A DNA stretch of 64,000 nucleotides. Source: Mycobacterium sp. HUMS_12744610 (GTDB lineage: Bacteria > Actinomycetota > Actinomycetes > Mycobacteriales > Mycobacteriaceae). Under the pieces are notes generated by a model. It had not been told where the DNA came from. It did no database searches and saw only the letters and a list, made by a program, of their open reading frames with translations. Shown here piece by piece: positions 63,587 to 64,000 of this stretch. The position numbers were made by a program, and so were the translations under genes. Each line of letters starts with the position of its first letter. Position 1 is the stretch's first letter. The stretch lies in assembly GCF_041206865.1 (NCBI RefSeq), contig NZ_JBGEDP010000001.1, positions 5,766,001 to 5,830,000 on the forward strand. Reading direction: 5' to 3'.

Positions 63587-63739
63587 GTCGCCGCGAAGAA
63601 ACGTGCACAGCCGGTCCAGGACCAGCCAGGGCGCCTGCTCGACGATCCGGTGGCCGACGTCGGCGACATGGATCACCACGCCGCCGGGCAGATCAACAAA
63701 CCGGTGTTCGACGCCGTCCAGCGCGGGCATCGTGACCAT
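63575..63739 (-). pseudogene. ephF: ephF epoxide hydrolase remnant with a large internal deletion
   Basis: A 54-codon open frame beginning MVTMPALDGVEHRFVDLPGG and VVIHVADVG, the usual N-terminus of EphF. It passes directly into GHRIVEQAPWLVLDRLCTFL, the usual C-terminus containing the catalytic-His region. The whole hydrolase core between them (about 240 residues in the H37Rv protein as I remember) is gone, in frame. It cannot be an active hydrolase. Confidence 0.85.
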
Positions 63740-63757
63740 GCCTGGTGACCGGGCCGG

Positions 63758-64000
63758 TTACGCCAGGAACCGCTCGACATACGGCGCGAAGCGCGCGCGC
63801 AGATCCCGCTCGCTCAGCCCGAACATCTCCGCCGAGGTCTCCACATTGCCCAGCCGGCCCCGGCGGTGCCCGCCGAGGTAGCCGGTGATCGCTGTGCGCG
63901 CCTGTTCGGTGAACGGCTCGCCGGCCAGGGCGTAGACCCGCTCGGCGACGCCGAGTTCGTCGGCGATGAAGTCGTCGAAGCGGACGTCGATCGAGCGTTG
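63758..64000 (-). CDS. Sulfotransferase-like protein, C-terminal part (runs off the window)
   Basis: The last 80 residues are present: SIDVRFDDFIADELGVAERVYALAGEPFTEQARTAI, YLGGHRRGRLGN, then FGLSERDLRARFAPYVERFL and a TAA. This resembles the C-terminal end of actinobacterial PAPS-type sulfotransferase-family proteins (VRYxDFVxDP...G..HRYxxxxFGL). The catalytic and PAPS-binding segments are outside the window, so the call is tentative. It lies 18 bp upstream of the ephF remnant on the same strand. Confidence 0.55.
   Translation of the reverse strand, partial: QRSIDVRFDDFIADELGVAERVYALAGEPFTEQARTAITGYLGGHRRGRLGNVETSAEMFGLSERDLRARFAPYVERFLA

Overview
The window is high-GC DNA from a slow-growing Mycobacterium that is not M. 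tuberculosis. A member of the M. avium complex or a close relative fits best. The gene families are diagnostic: an mce1 locus, three PE-PPE-domain PE proteins, PtpB, CYP138, a 13E12-type HNH remnant and a MazEF3-like toxin-antitoxin pair. Read in reverse, the backbone follows the H37Rv order from about Rv0168 to Rv0134, as I remember that map. No database search was run, so ortholog names rest on sequence and order recognised by eye.

Layout. 1-6.8 kb: the mce1 lipid importer on the minus strand (mce1B partial, mce1A, yrbE1B, yrbE1A, fadD5), the divergent regulator mce1R, then a TB18.5-like SRPBCC protein and a hot-dog thioesterase. 6.8-22.6 kb: a large accessory catabolic region where H37Rv has only adhE1. 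It holds a tightly overlapping minus-strand operon (conserved hypothetical, NIPSNAP/EthD-like protein, P450, zinc-type dehydrogenase, HpcH/HpaI aldolase, SDR, esterase, enolase-superfamily enzyme), a class III CoA-transferase, a repeat-bearing secreted protein, a DUF427 protein, an acyl-CoA dehydrogenase/LLM oxidoreductase/thioesterase operon, and a divergent SMP-30 lactonase/thioesterase/TetR operon. Three copies of one 26-bp motif stand before these transcription units and suggest a shared regulon. 22.6-31 kb: FAD-linked oxidase, FabG3-like SDR, DapB-like reductase, alpha/beta hydrolase, a GNAT-AAA+ fusion, an extra cytochrome oxidase subunit I and a peroxiredoxin.

31-43 kb: PE-PPE protein, TetR, a 41-residue protein, proton-translocating transhydrogenase (pntAa/pntAb/pntB), DUF1348 protein, fadE2, ptpB and two tandem PE-PPE proteins. 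43-47.3 kb: a mosaic scar. A 13E12/HNH gene is split by an island of about 2.9 kb carrying MazEF, an IS3-family element with a broken transposase, and a BrnT/BrnA pair; a doubly deleted PE-PPE remnant follows.

47.3-64 kb: conserved backbone with quinone oxidoreductase, SDR, aldehyde dehydrogenase, two class I methyltransferases, TetR and pirin, a CLC channel/transporter, Dps, a DNA glycosylase-like protein, NTF2-like and DUF427 proteins, an epimerase, msrA, cyp138 with its TetR, a molbindin, an ephF deletion remnant and the 3' end of a sulfotransferase-like gene.

The strongest signals of undescribed biology are the three-site regulon with its mixed sugar-acid/CoA/P450 pathway, the GNAT-AAA+ fusion beside ctaD2, and a family of palindromes that occupies every convergent intergenic gap longer than 60 bp in the window.
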